Below, one piece after another: positions 45,247 to 56,517 of a stretch of 64,000 bases of DNA; position 1 is the first letter of the stretch, and the number at the start of each line of letters is the position of its first letter. Source of the DNA: Rebecca billardiae RCC1528 (lineage: Eukaryota > Haptophyta); NCBI GenBank assembly GCA_965240325.2, contig OZ251237.1:744001-808000 (forward strand), read 5' to 3'. Position numbers and translations under genes: made by a program. Below the pieces are notes generated by a model. The model ran no database searches. It was not told the DNA's origin and saw only the letters and a program-made list of their open reading frames with translations.

Positions 45247-46268
45247 CCGTCTGCGTGACGGTCGTGACGCCGCATGACGATGAACGTGACGAATGGAACT
45301 TGCGTCTTGGGATCGGGTATATAGGGCGGTGATCGCCGGCGGGCATGTGACGACGAGGCAGTACAGCGGACTCGGAGGCGCGGTGCGTTATTATGCAATT
45401 AATATAAGCAGTGCTGCTGACTACGATCGATTGACGATCGTCGTCCCGTCGTTATTATAATATACTACGGCCCGCCATATACATTATTTGTACAATATAG
45501 GCTCTGGCTTCGGTTGACCCCTGCCAGAGACGGGCACTGTGATGAGCTCCTTCATGAAGTCACTCGTGAAAACTGCACAGGAGGACCTCAATGGATGCCT
45601 AGATGATGACTTCAGAGCGATATTGGGCCAACCGAGCACTTACTCTATTTTTACTATGTATATCATTTACCCATCTCAGACTCTGGTCAGAACACGGTCC
45701 GGGAGCGATCCGGATGTACAGCACCCGTAGCTATATATTGGAAATATGTCACCGCGGACTGGGTAAATAGCTATGAAAAATATAGAGTAGTCTGAAGTAG
45801 TCACAAACTGAGTTTCACACCCTGCTGGGCACTTATTAAGTTAATTTAAGTGCACTTATTGGCCATCCATAGTAACCCTACTTGGAGCCCTGTGGCCTGT
45901 GGGACACTTCGGGCGTTCATTCGGCCGCAGGAATCATGCGAAGATCGTTTTCGGTATACGCCCGGTTTCTAATTCTATCTATGACCGGACTGGCAGGGGA
46001 CAGGGGTCAACCCGCGGAGCCAGAGCCTATAGTATATATATATATATACTATATATATAGTCATGATGCCTCATAACATTTGGTGTGTTGGGGCGGCGGA
46101 TCCAGCACCGCGACCGCGTGTGGAGGAGAATGTAGATTGTAGTCGTTGTGTGCTGACGATGCAGCACATGGCCATGCGCATGTAGTGCCATCGCCGGCGT
46201 CGCTGGCATCATCATGACGATTCATCGCGCGTAGTCACTGCGCAGCAGATCACCAGGCTCGTCAGCTG
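45247..46268. other. Convergent AT-rich intergenic region
   Basis: Clearly AT-richer than the genes, with (TA)n at 46032-46060. It harbours the 532-bp inverted-repeat element listed separately. No coding similarity was recognised. Confidence 0.6.
45498..46029. mobile_element. Candidate Tc1/mariner-type MITE with TA duplication
   Basis: The left end TAGGCTCTGGCTTCGG-TTGACCCCTG and the right end (reverse complement TAGGCTCTGGCTCCGCGGG-TTGACCCCTG) are imperfect inverted repeats of about 35-40 bp with small indels. TA lies directly outside both ends (45496-45497 and 46030-46031). Size 532 bp, non-coding, AT-rich core. The TA could be chance, since the right flank is an AT run. Confidence 0.55.
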
Positions 46269-48087
46269 TCAACGCCGCCGCTTTTGCGAAGGCTTGCCGT
46301 CTGCGCTGCCGGGCCCTGAGGCGGCGTGAGGCGCAGGGCGCGCGCGCGCGGCAGATGGGGACATGCCGGGCGGGATCGGTGCCAGCGAGAGAGGGGGCTG
46401 CCAGGCATCGACGCGCGCATGCACACCGGCGCGCGCGGCGCGCGTGCGCGCCGGATTCACAGCACGCGCGCGGCGGGCGCGCGCGAGCGAGGACGCACCC
46501 GCCGTGCCAGCCAGCGGCTCGTCCTCACGCTTCCGCTTGCGATCCGCCGGCGCGGGCCGGCCGTTCTGCGCCTCGAAGCGCCACGTGCGCTCGTCGAGCA
46601 GAACCTCCTCGGGCGCGGCCGACGAGGGCGAGGGCGCGCGCGCCGCGTCGGCCGCGCCGTGCGCTCGCGCGCGCGCCGCGGGCGCGGCGGCGCCAGGCGT
46701 GCGCGGCCTGCTGTCGAAGAGGATGGAGTGCCGCGCGTGCCGCGGCGCCGAGCGCATCACCACGCCCGCCCGCCACGTGAGCTGGTCGTCCTCGAGAACC
46801 TCCAGGCGGCTGCGAGTGCGCGGCGCGCGGGCGCGCGCACAATGGTCGGCGGCGCGGGCGCGGACGAGCGCGCGCGCCTGCTCGGCGCACGGCGCACGCG
46901 CGAGCGTACGGCGTGTGCGGCGCGCGCGCGCGCGCACCTGCCGACAAGGTCAGCGCGCGCCGCCGCCGCCTGCTTCGGGTCGACGGCGCGCGGCTTGGAG
47001 GGCGGCGCCGTGCCACCGCTCGGCGCTACGCTCGCGCTCGCGGCCGGGGGCGGCGCAGGCCGCTTGGCGGATGGGCGTGAGGGCTCGGCGCTCGCAGCGG
47101 CGGCCGGCGAGGCTCGTGCGCGCTTGGCGCCGGCACTCGCACTGCCCGGCGAAGCGGGCGCGGGGCGCGCGGGGCGCGCCGCGGCCTTGTGGCCTGCCGC
47201 TGTCCCCGCCCCGGACTGCCCACGACCGCCCGCGCCACCCGCCGAGCCGCCCGCCCGCGCCGCGCCGGAGGCGGCGGCGGCTGACGGCTTGGACTTGGCC
47301 GCACCCGCGCCGCGGCCGGTGGCGCCGCCGGCTGGCGCGGCCTTGCCGCTGCGCGAGGGCGAAGGCGTGGGCTTGGCTGCGGCGGCGGCGGCGGGCGGCG
47401 TCGGCTTAATGTGCGCTGCTGGCGACGAGGCCGCAGGCTTGGCGCCGCCGCTGCCGCCGCGCGCGCGGCTTTTCTCACGCTCGGCCTTCAGGTATGCACG
47501 TCGCCCTTCCTCCAGCACGGACTTTGAGATTCGAATCACGGAGCGCGGCTGGTGACGCGCCGGAGGCTTCGGAGGCTGCTTCGAGCCGCCGGGGCCTGCC
47601 GCGCGCGGTGCGGCGGGCGGCGGCCGCGCTGCCGTCGCCGCCCCCTCCGCGTCCGCCGGCCTTCGCCACGCCGCCACGCGCCACGTGGAGCCGCCGTGCC
47701 ACACGCGCGCGATGCGCAGCCGGCTCGCGTCCACCTCGTGACGCGCGTCGGCATAGTGCGGCGAGGCTACCGCAAAGGTGAGCCGCCCTGCGCCGCCGCT
47801 GTGCGCGGGTGCGCTCGGTGCCGTCTTCGCGACCAGCTCGACGAGCCACCAGCCCTCCTCGTGCCAAAGCTCAAGCGCCGAGCCCACGTGCGCGCGTGAG
47901 ACCATGGTTGCGTCCGAGGGCGGAGGCACCGGGCGAAGCCGGCTGAGAGGCACACGCTCCCGGTAGCGGCCAGAGGGCTCCGGCTGCGGCCGACCGTCCC
48001 GCGGCCGGTCGGGCGACTCCGCGGGCCCCGCGGGAAGCTGCTGCGCCCTAGAGGCGGGCTCGGAGCGGCCTGACGCGCCGCCGACAT

Positions 48088-48120
<33 letters not shown>

Positions 48121-51100
48121 GCGCGCCCTCTGCCGCGGGCGTGGCGGCGGCGGCGGCGGCGGCAGCGGGCGCGCCCTCTGCCGCGGGCGTGGCGGCGGCG
48201 GCGGCGGCGGCAGCGGGCGCGCCCTCTGCCGCGGGCGTGGCGGCGGCGGCGGCGGCGGCAGCGGGCGCGCCCTCTGCCGCGGGCGTGGCGGCGGCGGCGG
48301 CGGCGGCAGCGGGCGCGCCGCCCTCAGCCGCGGGCACGGTGCGGGCGCCGTCGGCAGTTGGCGCGCCCTCATCTGCAGCGCCAGCCGCGCGGTGCTCCGC
48401 CGGTGCGCCGGCCGCCACGGCAGTGCTAGGCGCGCGCTCCGCCGCCGGCGCCGGCGCCGCTGCCTCCTCCGCCTCCTCCGCCTCCTCCTCCGCCTCGTCG
48501 TCCGCGGTGAACGTGTGGTATTCCACCTCCGCGCTGCCCGCGTCCGCGCCCGCCGCGCCTCCGCCCCTGAACAGCCGCAGCACCTGCGCGGGATACCAGG
48601 AGCCAATCAGCCCGTCGTCCACCGACTCGACCTCGACCTGCGACCCCTCGCAGATCGCGCCGCGCTGCTGCGAGCCCTCCGCCGCGCCCGCCTCCGCGCC
48701 CTCGCCCGCGCTCAGCGGCTCCCACGGCGACCAGAGCGGTCGGCAGCGCTCGTCGAGCTCAGTCCGCCACCACGAGCCGTCTCGCGACCGTCGAATGGAG
48801 CCGACGAGCAGTCGGTGTGCGCCGAGCTCCGGAGGGTCGCCCGCGAAGGCGTCGAGCTCGCTGTCCAGGTGCAGAGCCGCCTCGGCCGCCGCCTCGGCCG
48901 CGTCAGCGTCCGCGTCGTCGTCCTCGTCGTCCGACTCGGCGCTGCGCCGCGTGTCGGGCGTCCCGGTCGGCCTAGCCCGCGCGCCGCGGCCCGCCGGGGA
49001 CGACCTGCGCCGCTCGCGCTCAGCCCGCTCGCCCGCGCTGCGCTCGACCTTGCGCACGAGCCGCTCGACGGTGTTGCCCACGATGAGCCGGATGAAGCGC
49101 GCCGCGCGCTCGTCCTTCTCGCGCTGCCGCGCCTCGCGCTCGGCGGCGCGCGCGGCGAGCGCGCTCTCGCGCTGCGCGCGCCGCTCGGCCGCGAGAGATT
49201 CGCGCATCGCGCTCGCGCGCTGCTTCTCAAGCTGCCGCTCGGCCTTGGCGGCGGCGATCTGGTCCAGCTTTTGCTGGCGCGCGGCCGCCTTGGCCGCGGC
49301 GCGCTCCGCCTTGGCCGCCTCCTCCGCCTCCTTCTGCGCGCGCCGCTGCGCCTCCTTCGCCTCGCGCTCCGCGTCGCGCGCCAAGCGGAAAGCTTCTTCG
49401 GCCGCCTCGCGAGCGCGCCGCGCCGCCTCCTTCTCTGCCGCGCGCTCCGCGCGCCGCCGCTCCTCCTCCTCCTCGCGAGCGCGCCGCGCCGCCTCCTTCT
49501 CTGCCGCGCGCTCCGCGCGCCGACGCTCCTCCTCCTCCTCGCGCGCGCGCCGCGCCGCCTCCTTCTCTGCCGCGCGCACCGCCTTCTGCCGCTCCTCCTC
49601 ATCGCGGCGCGCGGCGCGCGCCTTGAGCTTCACGCTGCGGCGCGCGTCGGCCTCAAGCCGCCGGAGCACCGCTTCGAGGGTCGCCCGGACCTGCGCGGAG
49701 TCCTGCCGCTCGCGCTCGGCGGAGGCGAGGCGATTCAGCCCGCGCGCGTGCGACGCGGCGTGGAGGTGCCGCACGAGGGGCTGCGAGAGCGCCTGCACGA
49801 GCGCGCGCATCAGCAGCACCGCGCGCGCGGAGCTCGACGCGCGCGCGCACGCCCGCAACCAGAGCGCCGAGTTCGACATGGACATTGCGTCGAGATGCCG
49901 AACCGAGGCGCGCGCGAGCGCGCGCGCGTCCACGCGCGCGTCCGCGCGCGCGCGCTCGCGCAGCCCCGCGCGCAGCGTGCACCACTCGCACGCCCACTGC
50001 CCTTCGGGCACGGCGCTCAGCTTGGGCCGGCAGCAGAAGGTGTGCATCGCGCCGTCACACCCGTCACACATGAGCAGCTCGGCGTCGACGTCGTCCGCGC
50101 CGCAGCGGGAGCACACGGCGGCGAGCAGCTCGGGCTCGGCGCCGTCCGGCAGGCCCGCCGCGTCGCCGGTGGAGTCCTCGTCCTCCTCCTCGTCGGCGTC
50201 GTCGTCCTCCTCCGAGCCCTCCTCCTCGCTACTGCCTGCCTCCGCATCGTCGTCACCGTCGCCGTCGCCATCGTCGTCGTCGTCGTCCGTGCCCTGCTGC
50301 TGCCGCTGTTGCTGCTGCTGGCGGGAGCGTCGCGAGGAGCGCTGCGCCGCGGCAGACTTGGCGGCGAGGCGAGAGCTGCGCCGCCCGCTCGTGGCAGCGG
50401 GCGTCCCCTCCTCCTCTACCTCGTCCTCCGCCTCCTCCGCCGCCTCCTCCGCCGCCTCATCCTCCGCCTCCGCCTCCGCCTCCGTCGCCTCACCTTCCGC
50501 AGCGCCGCGCGCCGCCGCCGTGGCGTCCGCGCGTGCTGCCGCCGCGTCATCGGCGAGGCTGCCGCCGCCCAGGCTGCCGCCGTCGTCCGCGCCAGCCCCG
50601 TCTGCCCCCTGCCCAGCCGCGGCGGGCAGCCCGAGACCGGGCGGCACGTCGGAGGGGCGTCGGAGCGCGTCGCTGTGGACCTCGACCCACGAGTCCCACA
50701 GTTTCGACAGGCCGACGAATCGGACAAGCGCGCGGCGCCGCGCGGCCGTCTCGACGGGCTCGGCCGGCGCATCCGACGGCGGCGAGCACGCGCCGGGCTC
50801 GTCCGCCCCGTGCGCGGGCTCGAGCGCAAGCACTTCCGCCTCGCACCAGCAGCCGGCGGCGTCGCGGCACAGCAGCCTCTCTCCCAGGGCGAGGCCAGCG
50901 AGCTGCGGTGGCGCCGGCCGCAGCGGCGCATCGGTCGAGCAGTCGGCAGCCGCGGGGGCAGGGCCGCCGGTGCTCGCAGCCGGCGCGCCGACGGTGCCGT
51001 CGGCGCGGCCGCCGCTCAGCGCGGCGAGCGGGCCAGCGTACGCAGCAGCTGATCGCAGCGCGGCCGGCAGCGAGCCCCAGTCCGGGACTGTCGGCTCGTC

Positions 51101-51323
51101 CGGTTCGGCGCGCGCGGCTGCGGCGCTCGGCCGCGCGCGCGGCTCGCGCGCCGCCTTCGCCGTCGGCGGGCGGAGCGCCTTCGCCACCGTCGGGCCGTCG
51201 CGCATGCGGCACCGGCCGCGGTGTCCGTTCTCGCTCACGCAGTGGGCGTGGCGCGCGCACTGCACGAGCCGCGCTCTGAACCCCTCGCCGTGGGCCGCGC
51301 CGAGCGAGTCGGCGCCATCGCCA

Positions 51324-51361
<38 letters not shown>

Positions 51362-54300
51362 CGACACATCCTCCTCCTCCTCCTCCGACGATGGCTCACT
51401 CTTCGCGCCCGCCGACGGGGCCGACCGCGGCGCAGCTCGCTCGCGCGCCGGCCGGGGACGCGGGGTGGCGGACGCACGCGGAGCGGACGACGACGTGTCC
51501 GCTGGCCCGCCGCGCAGGCGGCAGCGCCCGCGGTGCCCTTTGACGTTGGTGCAGCGCGGGTCGCGCCAGCACTGCGCATCTGCCGACCGCTCGGCTGGCA
51601 CGTCCGCGAACCCTGCCGGCGGGCTGGGCGATCCGGGTATGTCTGGCCGCCCGTCAGCCCCGCCCGCATCGGCCGTGGCATGAGCGTCGGCGGCGGCGGC
51701 GCCAGCTGGCGCGCCGTCCTCCGCCGCGTCCGCGCCTGCGGCGTCGAGCTGCATGTCAGCTCCGATGTCCGCGGCGGGCGCGGCGCTCGCGGGTGCGCGG
51801 GCGGCGGCCACGTCTGTCAAGCCGCTCTCGTCTCCCGCTGGCGCCGTGCCGGGCTCTGCCGCTGGGGGCGCGGCTGCCAAGTGCGGCTCAAGAGGCGCGG
51901 CCGCCGCGGCCGGATCGGCCGCGGCCGCGGCGGCTGCGGTCGGTGTCGGCGGCACGGCTGCGCTCGGCGCAGCAGCCGCGGCTGCGGGCGGCACGTGGGC
52001 CGTAGCCGCGCCCGGCGCGGCGGCCACGCGCGCAGACGACAGCGCGGGAAGCGCGTCGGCGCACGGCGCAGCAGTCGCGACACCAGCCGCCCCGGGGGCA
52101 GCAGCCGCCTCACTGGGCGCCGAGGCAGGCGGTGATGCGTGCGCAGCGGCTGCGCCCGGCGCACCGGCCGCAGGCGCCGCGTGCACGCCCTCCGCCGCAG
52201 GGCCCCCCGCCATGGCCGCGACCGGCGTGGCATCTGCGCCCGCGGCCTCGGCGGCGGCCGGCGCGCCGCCCGCGTCGGCCCCGTCGGGCGCGGCGGCGCG
52301 CCGTGCCGCCGGCTGAGCCGCCGGCTGCGCGCGGCAGAACGGCGGAGAGCGCCAACTGTCGACGAAACTCGCCGGGTGAAGCCGGCGCTCCAGTTGCGCG
52401 ACGAGCGCCGCGAGCTCGGCTCCAGATTCGGCGGCGCGCACGTGCACCTGCCACGCCTCGCGCGCCGCGCCCGCCCAGTCCGGCGGCAGCAGCGCGCCGT
52501 CGAGCAGCCCCTCGAGCTGCAGCAGCAGCAGCCGCGACGCCTCGAACGGCTCGACCCGCGCGTCGGGCGTGGCGCGCGCGCAGCCCTCGACGTGCCGCCA
52601 ATATTCGCAGATGTTGAGGCGAGAGCGGCGGCAGCAGATCGGGCAGAGCGCGCCCGTCTCACCCAGCTGCATCTCCTTCGGCATGGCGCACACCTCCGCC
52701 AGCACCACCTCCGGCGGCGGCGGCGCGGGCGGCGCGGGGGCAACGGTCGTCGCGGCACGCTGCGCGAGCGCGGCCGCGGCCGGCGCCGCCGCAGCCGGCG
52801 CCGACGCGGCCGGCGCTCCGGCTCGCCTCGCCGACGCTGCCGGCGCCGCGGCCGGAGAGTTGGCCTCGTTGACGGTGCCCTCGTCGTCGTCCTCGTCGTC
52901 GTCGCCCGCCGCGCTCTCGCCCTCCGAGTCCCCGGAGCCCGCGCCGAGGCGCGAGCCCTCGCCGCCCTTCGCCGCGCTGTTGCCGCGGCTGCCCGCACGC
53001 GCCAACGCCAAGTCGCCGTCGTCGCCGTCGCCGCCGCTCGCGCCGCCGCCGCCGCCGCGCAATGCGGCGCTGAGCTGCGCGGCGTTGCCGTCGGTAGCCG
53101 CGCGCGCGCGCTCGGTGGCGAAGTTCTCGATCGCCACGCCCAGCCCGCGCTCGTGCGCGCACACGCTGCCCCGCAGCGCCGCGACCAGCTGCGCCAGATC
53201 GGCGGCCGCGCAGAACGATCTCGCCGCGCCAGATTCGGAGTGCGCCCACACCGCGCCGGCGATGCAGACGTACTGCCAGCCGTGACGGTCTCGGCCAAAG
53301 GGCTCGACGCGCAGCGTCTCGACGGGCGGCCGGCCCTGCACGCGGCCGAGCGACGCCGCCGCCGCCCAGTCCCACGGCAGCGCCGCGATCCGGGAGCCTC
53401 GCGCCCGGACCTCCTCCGCGACGAGCCGAGAGCGGAGCGCGCGCGCGCACAGCGCACTCAGGATACGCAGCCGGTCGGCGGGCTCGATGCGCGCGTACTC
53501 TGTGGCGTGCAGCGCGCGCGCCGCGACGGCCGAGCCGGGCGGCAGCTCGCCCTCGCGCGCGCCCAGCGTCACCATGTACTCGCACGCGACCGCCGGCCAG
53601 CTCAGCGCGCTCAGGTGGCGCAGCTTGGCGGCCGGGCTCGGCAGGTCCGCCTCGCCGGCGCCGCGATCCGACTCGGAGTCGGAGTCGGCGCTCGCCGCGC
53701 CGGCGGGGGCGCAGCTGACGCAGTAGCGCAGCAGCTCGGCGTGCAGCTGGTGCCACGCCATCGGTGGCGCGCGCGACGCGAGCCCGGACGCCGCGAGCTC
53801 GATCGACACGGCCGGCAGCCGCATCAGCGGCCCGAACGCGTTTGCGAACGCGACCGCTTCGAGAAGCTCCACATGCAGCTCGGCAGGGACGGCGGCTGCG
53901 GCGCTCGGGCCGGCCGGCACGAGGCGCGGCTCGTCGGCGAGGGCGGGCGCCTTGCCGCGCGCCGCCTTGCCGCGCGCCGCCATGCCGAGCGCGCCCGCCA
54001 GGTCGCAGCGCACGGCGTCAAGCTCCTCCGCCGTGTATGGAGCATCCTGGCCGGCAAACGGACCGCTCGGCGCCGTGCCGAGCGTGGGGTAGCCGTGCGT
54101 GACGCGGGCGGGCGTCGTGGCGCGCTTCGCGCTGCCGCCACCCTCGCCGCCGCCGCTCCCGCCGCCGCCGCCGCCACGGCCCGCTCGGCCGCCGCGCCCG
54201 CGCCCGCGCCCGCGCGCGCGCCCGCGGCCGGTGCTTGCGGCCGTCTTTGGGCTTGCAAGCTTCTCGGTGTGTACGAGCTGCTTGAGCGACTTCCTGATCT

Positions 54301-54364
54301 TGGCGACCGTGGCACGTGCGGCCGCGCGCGAGGGCCGTGCCGTGGTGGCCTCGCCCTCGGCCAT
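46269..54364 (-). CDS. Large chromatin protein: DDT, WHIM, PHD finger, Tudor/Agenet-like modules
   Basis: Exons 46938-54364 and 46269-46809 (128-bp intron) give about 2,655 residues. Early on is a DDT-like helix set (EAVAFANAFGPLMRLPAVSI, about 160-220), then a WHIM-like motif (EPFGRDRHGWQYVCIAG, about 350). Two C-x4-C-x5-GHRGRCR motifs follow at about 920 and 1030, then a chromo/Tudor-like segment (VRFVGLSKLWDSWVEV, about 1215) and a canonical PHD finger CSRCG...MCDGCDGAMHTFCC...CEWC (about 1415-1465). A long Arg/Glu/Ala coiled coil covers about 1560-1770, and Agenet/Tudor-like pieces follow, the last rebuilt across the intron (DLVGS/RLEVLEDDQLTW). It is probably a nuclear histone-reading subunit of an ISWI-type remodeller (BAZ/ACF1-like). 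The start at 54364 precedes a basic helix. Confidence 0.8.
48097..48330. repeat. Four tandem 48-bp units encoding an Ala-rich 16-mer
   Basis: GCGCGCCCTCTGCCGCGGGC followed by a (GGC)n run recurs with a 48-bp period (48121, 48169, 48217 and 48265). On the minus strand this encodes GAPAAAAAAAATPAAE four times inside the chromatin protein. Very recent expansion is likely because the copies are almost identical. Confidence 0.85.
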
Positions 54365-54604
54365 GGGAGCGCCCGGGGCGCGACGGACGTCGCGCGCCGT
54401 GCGCCACTCGGCTTGCCGCCCTTTCGGCGAGGCCGCCGAGCTCACCGCGCGCTTGACGCTTTCAGCTTGGCACACACGCTGCACACTTTGGAACTTGCTC
54501 CGCGGCGCAACCCGCTGCGGGCTCGGCCCGGACTGGTGAGCAGCTCGACGCCAACGGACACGACCTTCTTTGGAAGAGCGGGCTCTTCCAGCTGAAAGCT
54601 CCCA
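54365..54604. promoter_or_regulatory. Bidirectional promoter with a 20-bp palindrome
   Basis: 240 bp between divergent ATGs. TGGAAGAGCGGGCTCTTCCA at 54571-54590 is a perfect 9-bp-arm palindrome around GG, ending 14 bp before the + strand ATG. It could be a dimeric factor site or a 5'-UTR hairpin. Confidence 0.5.
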
Positions 54605-55963
54605 ATGGCGGCGGCGCGAGTGTGCGCGCTCGTCGCCGTCGCGCTGGCGGCGGCCGTGGGGCGGGCGTCGGGGCAGGCGCTGCGACCGGGCTCGAAGCCG
54701 GCGCGTACGTTCGAGCAGCTCGTGCCGACGCGCCTGGGCGCCGAGGAGTGCTGGAGCAAGCGCCAATTCGAGAAGGAAGCTTACGAGAATCTTCGGCTCG
54801 AGCTCGAGGGCTGCGAGGCTGCGCGCGCCGCGGCCACCAACTCGATCGGATCGGGGCCGTGCATCACGGCGCCCGCGGCGTCACCGTCGCCCAGACCAAA
54901 GCCACCGCCGCCGCCGCCACCACCCAGCCCCGGCGGCTTCTGCTCCTTCCTCGGCTGCGCGTCGCAGCCGGTCGTCGTCTCCGCGCCCGCGCCTGCGCCC
55001 GCCGCGCCCGCAGAAGTCGAGCAGCTGGTGGCGCGCGCGGGCAAGGACGTGCGCCCGCCGACGTCTGGCGCGCCAGTGCGCGACAAGCGCACGGGGCTGT
55101 GCACGTGGCAGGCGCTCTCGACCGTGCCCACCGGCAGGTGGGTGCCGGAGGAAGAGGCGCGCAAGTACATGGGGGACTCGGGCGCCTTTGACCGCTACCC
55201 TCCGTACAACCACCTGCACAGGGCGTGCGTGGAGAAGAAGGCGTGGTACACGTGCCCCAACTTCAAGCACACCCGGCAGTGGCTCCCCGATCTCGTCCGC
55301 GAGCGCCGCTGCTCGATGACGTACATGACGCCGCCGTCGCTGCACAACATCACGCGCCGGCCGCTCAAGATCCTGCTGCACGGAGACTCGCTCTTCAAGG
55401 GGCTGTACAAGGCGTTCGTGTGCCAGTGGTCGCGGTACGTGCTCAAGGAGGAGCACGCCAACTTCGAGACGAAGGGGTACGCCGAGGGCTGGATCTCGCA
55501 CCTCGCCGGCGGCTTCGAGCTGCAGTACATCTATCGTGACAACGCGTTTGAGAACACCGCGGCGGTCGCGCAGCACACCGGCTTCCGCGACATGGACGAG
55601 TTCGACGTGCTCGTGACCAACTTTGGGAACATCTCGACGTACCACCGGATAGCGCAGGAGCGTGGGTACAACGGCGTGCTGGTACACGCGAGCCACGGCT
55701 GCGCGCGCTGCCACAAGGGCTCCGCGGACCGGTGCCACTACGGCACGCTCACATCGCACGCCGCGCGCCGCACGCTCGGATACATCACGCTCGACCTGTG
55801 CGCGCTCACGCTGCCGCAGCACAACTACAGCGCCATGTGGGCGCCCGCAGGCAAGCCGATGAACCGTGCAGACCCGCACCTGTGCTCCCCCGGGCCGGAC
55901 AACCAGCTGATGAACATCCTCGCGCACATGCTCGCATCGTACTTCCGAGGGTCGGCCGCCTGA
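54605..55963 (+). CDS. TBL/PC-esterase-like polysaccharide O-acyltransferase
   Basis: 452 residues, single exon. A signal peptide (MAAARVCALVAVALAAAVGRASG) is followed by a poly-Pro linker and a lumenal domain. Features recalling the trichome-birefringence-like/PC-esterase superfamily are: a TBL-type N-terminal block (CTWQAL...GRWVPEEE), the nucleophile motif HGDSLFKGLYKAF (Ser near residue 262), the FDVLVTNFGNIS block, and a C-terminal DPHLCSPG (about 423) in the place of DxxHWCLPG. The Asp-His spacing is one residue shorter than in plant TBLs, so assignment is to the superfamily rather than to a defined enzyme. Plant relatives O-acetylate cell-wall polysaccharides in the Golgi. It is divergent from the chromatin gene and upstream of UDP-glucose pyrophosphorylase. 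Confidence 0.65.
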   Translation: MAAARVCALVAVALAAAVGRASGQALRPGSKPARTFEQLVPTRLGAEECWSKRQFEKEAYENLRLELEGCEAARAAATNSIGSGPCITAPAASPSPRPKPPPPPPPPSPGGFCSFLGCASQPVVVSAPAPAPAAPAEVEQLVARAGKDVRPPTSGAPVRDKRTGLCTWQALSTVPTGRWVPEEEARKYMGDSGAFDRYPPYNHLHRACVEKKAWYTCPNFKHTRQWLPDLVRERRCSMTYMTPPSLHNITRRPLKILLHGDSLFKGLYKAFVCQWSRYVLKEEHANFETKGYAEGWISHLAGGFELQYIYRDNAFENTAAVAQHTGFRDMDEFDVLVTNFGNISTYHRIAQERGYNGVLVHASHGCARCHKGSADRCHYGTLTSHAARRTLGYITLDLCALTLPQHNYSAMWAPAGKPMNRADPHLCSPGPDNQLMNILAHMLASYFRGSAA

Positions 55964-56517
55964 CGTACGTAAAATTTCGACGGTGGCCCTTAGAGCACTA
56001 TCGCTAGTCACTGCGTTAAGTCACTCTCAGTGGGGCGACTGGTCCGACGAGCTCCTCGGGATCCAGGTGCGTCATAGAATGACTTGAGCGGTCGGTGCAC
56101 GCGTGGCCGATGATCTTTTGAGCGGTGGCGGCCATCGTGCGCCGTCGTCACGCGGAGCAAGGCGTCTTGTTGACCGCTCGCTGATTACGCTTTGGAGATT
56201 CAGCTTGGCATCAAGGGCCAATCATCAAGGATTATTTCGGGAGCGATCTCTCGCGAGTCTTCGCGCTCTGAGCTCGCCGACGACGACGAGGTCCGAAGGA
56301 CAAATTCGAAGGCTGGCTGCCCACCGCAACCCACCGAACGACTCGTAACGAGATCGTCGGAGATCGGCTATCTCACTTGGTCGCTCTATCATAACTCGTG
56401 AGCAGCATTTCCGAGCGACGAAACGGGAAACGCCTTCTGTTGCCATTCAAGCCCCCATTAATTTTGGCTCGTGTCGCGCATCTGGGTCCTGGGCCGCAGG
56501 ACGATCTCTCGCGCGCG
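55964..56517. promoter_or_regulatory. Intergenic region upstream of UGP
   Basis: Same-strand spacer of 554 bp. It contains the promoter of UGP. The UGP frame is open upstream to a GTG at 56398, but ATG 56518 is preferred. No repeat or RNA gene was seen. Confidence 0.4.

Noticed and set aside
48141-51683. A 1,180-codon plus-strand open frame (and an 886-codon one) opposite the chromatin gene
   Set aside because: It is a Ser/Ala/Arg-rich antisense shadow of a GC-rich gene; no domain is visible, while the minus strand has PHD, DDT and coiled-coil motifs.
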